Source: Candidatus Coatesiibacteriota bacterium
GTDB lineage: Bacteria; B130-G9
Reading direction: 5' to 3'
Length of the DNA: 6,022 bases
Assembly: GCA_016929465.1 (NCBI GenBank)
Contig: JAFGIT010000284.1
Coordinates: forward strand, 1-6,022
Each line of letters starts with the position of its first letter. The stretch's first letter is position 1. The position numbers were made by a program, and so were the translations under genes. Below are positions 5,579 through 6,022 of the stretch, one piece after another. The notes beneath the pieces were generated by a model. The model saw nothing but the letters and a program-made list of their open reading frames with translations, was not told the DNA's origin and ran no database searches.

Positions 5579-6022
5579 TTGAGGATTTTATTCAGGCTTC
5601 TAATCATCGCAATATTGTCGATTTCTGCGGTCCATGCGCAGGATTTCGTGCAATATCAAAACTCATTTACAAATGGCGGCGCAATCGCGATTGGATCGAC
5701 CGGAGAGGTCTGGTACCAATGCGGCGCTCAGCTCATCAATTTCGACCCCCAGAGTACCCTCGTGCGCAGGTACAACCTGCCCTCATCTTATCCCGGCTCG
5801 ATTGCCATCGACGGCTCGGGAGCGGTCTGGGTGTTTTGTGGGGGGACGATCTTTCGGATGTTCGAGGGCTCGGCCTTGACGTTTCCCCTGATGGGTGGCA
5901 ACGGAAGAGTGATGGCCGCCGCCCCCGACGGGAGCGTCTGGGTGAATTTCTATTTGAACCGCAATTTCCTGATTCGTTACCATAACGGCTCCTGGGAGGA
6001 GGTCCCCGATGTGCCCTCGACG
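5579..6022 (+). CDS. Secreted protein with beta-propeller-like repeats, 3' end outside window
   Basis: The first 148 codons of an exported protein are present. Residues 1-20 form a signal peptide: MRILFR, a hydrophobic core, then V-H-A before Gln21, a standard SPase I cleavage site. After it come at least three similar units about 35-43 residues apart, each with a small or charged turn followed by a G-x-VW core: GSTGEVWY (39-46), DGSGAVWVF (78-86) and PDGSVWVNF (116-124). Each is followed by a strand ending in an aromatic residue plus a polar turn. This pattern is typical of Vgb-lyase-like and two-component-regulator propeller (Reg_prop) blades, which build a periplasmic or extracellular propeller. 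The TTG start is fixed by a strong Shine-Dalgarno. Whether the protein ends after the propeller or continues into a membrane-spanning sensor kinase or another domain cannot be seen. The specific function is unknown. Confidence 0.8.
   Translation, partial: MRILFRLLIIAILSISAVHAQDFVQYQNSFTNGGAIAIGSTGEVWYQCGAQLINFDPQSTLVRRYNLPSSYPGSIAIDGSGAVWVFCGGTIFRMFEGSALTFPLMGGNGRVMAAAPDGSVWVNFYLNRNFLIRYHNGSWEEVPDVPST

Noticed and set aside
5443-5985. 180-codon plus-strand open frame overlapping the propeller gene
   Set aside because: It is out of frame with the signal-peptide/propeller reading, is Arg- and Pro-rich as GC-rich shadow frames usually are, and lacks a clear ribosome site.

Overview
The window is about 6 kb of bacterial DNA of moderate-to-high GC with five protein genes. 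They cover surface-polysaccharide biosynthesis, protein export and one secreted protein. An O-antigen ligase/polymerase-type membrane protein suggests a Gram-negative-type envelope. AGG, AGA and ATA codons are freely used, and three of the five genes appear to start with TTG. This looks unlike enterobacteria and fits an uncultured or deep-branching phylum, but the sequence alone does not let me name one.

Layout. On the minus strand, wecB (1149-2264, UDP-GlcNAc 2-epimerase) is followed 15 bp later by an O-antigen ligase/polymerase-like gene (1-1133) that leaves the window on the left. Diverging from wecB across 229 bp is a large membrane-anchored nucleotide-sugar 4,6-dehydratase of the WbpM/CapD/PglF type (2494-4422, plus). 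Its 3' end overlaps by 72 bp the convergent 3' end of a type I signal peptidase gene, lepB (4351-5085, minus). A 493-bp gene-free region (5086-5578) follows. It holds a plausible plus-strand promoter and several potential hairpins. The last gene (5579 to the right edge, plus) encodes a signal-peptide-bearing protein with beta-propeller-like repeats; it is cut by the window.

How the parts relate. WecB makes UDP-ManNAc from UDP-GlcNAc. The dehydratase makes a 4-keto-6-deoxy-HexNAc intermediate from the same UDP-sugar pool. The Wzy/WaaL-like membrane protein would join or transfer finished glycans. Together they mark the edge of a polysaccharide (O-antigen, capsule or exopolysaccharide) locus that extends to the left. 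LepB is a housekeeping export protease, and the propeller protein is a predicted export substrate with a normal SPase I site; I see no evidence that those two are functionally coupled.

No tRNA, rRNA, CRISPR array, insertion sequence or recognisable phage element was found. No wholly novel system is evident. The points most worth checking are the structured leader of the secreted propeller gene, the antisense gene overlap, the split between TTG starts with Shine-Dalgarno sites and ATG starts without, and a possible leaderless wecB transcript.
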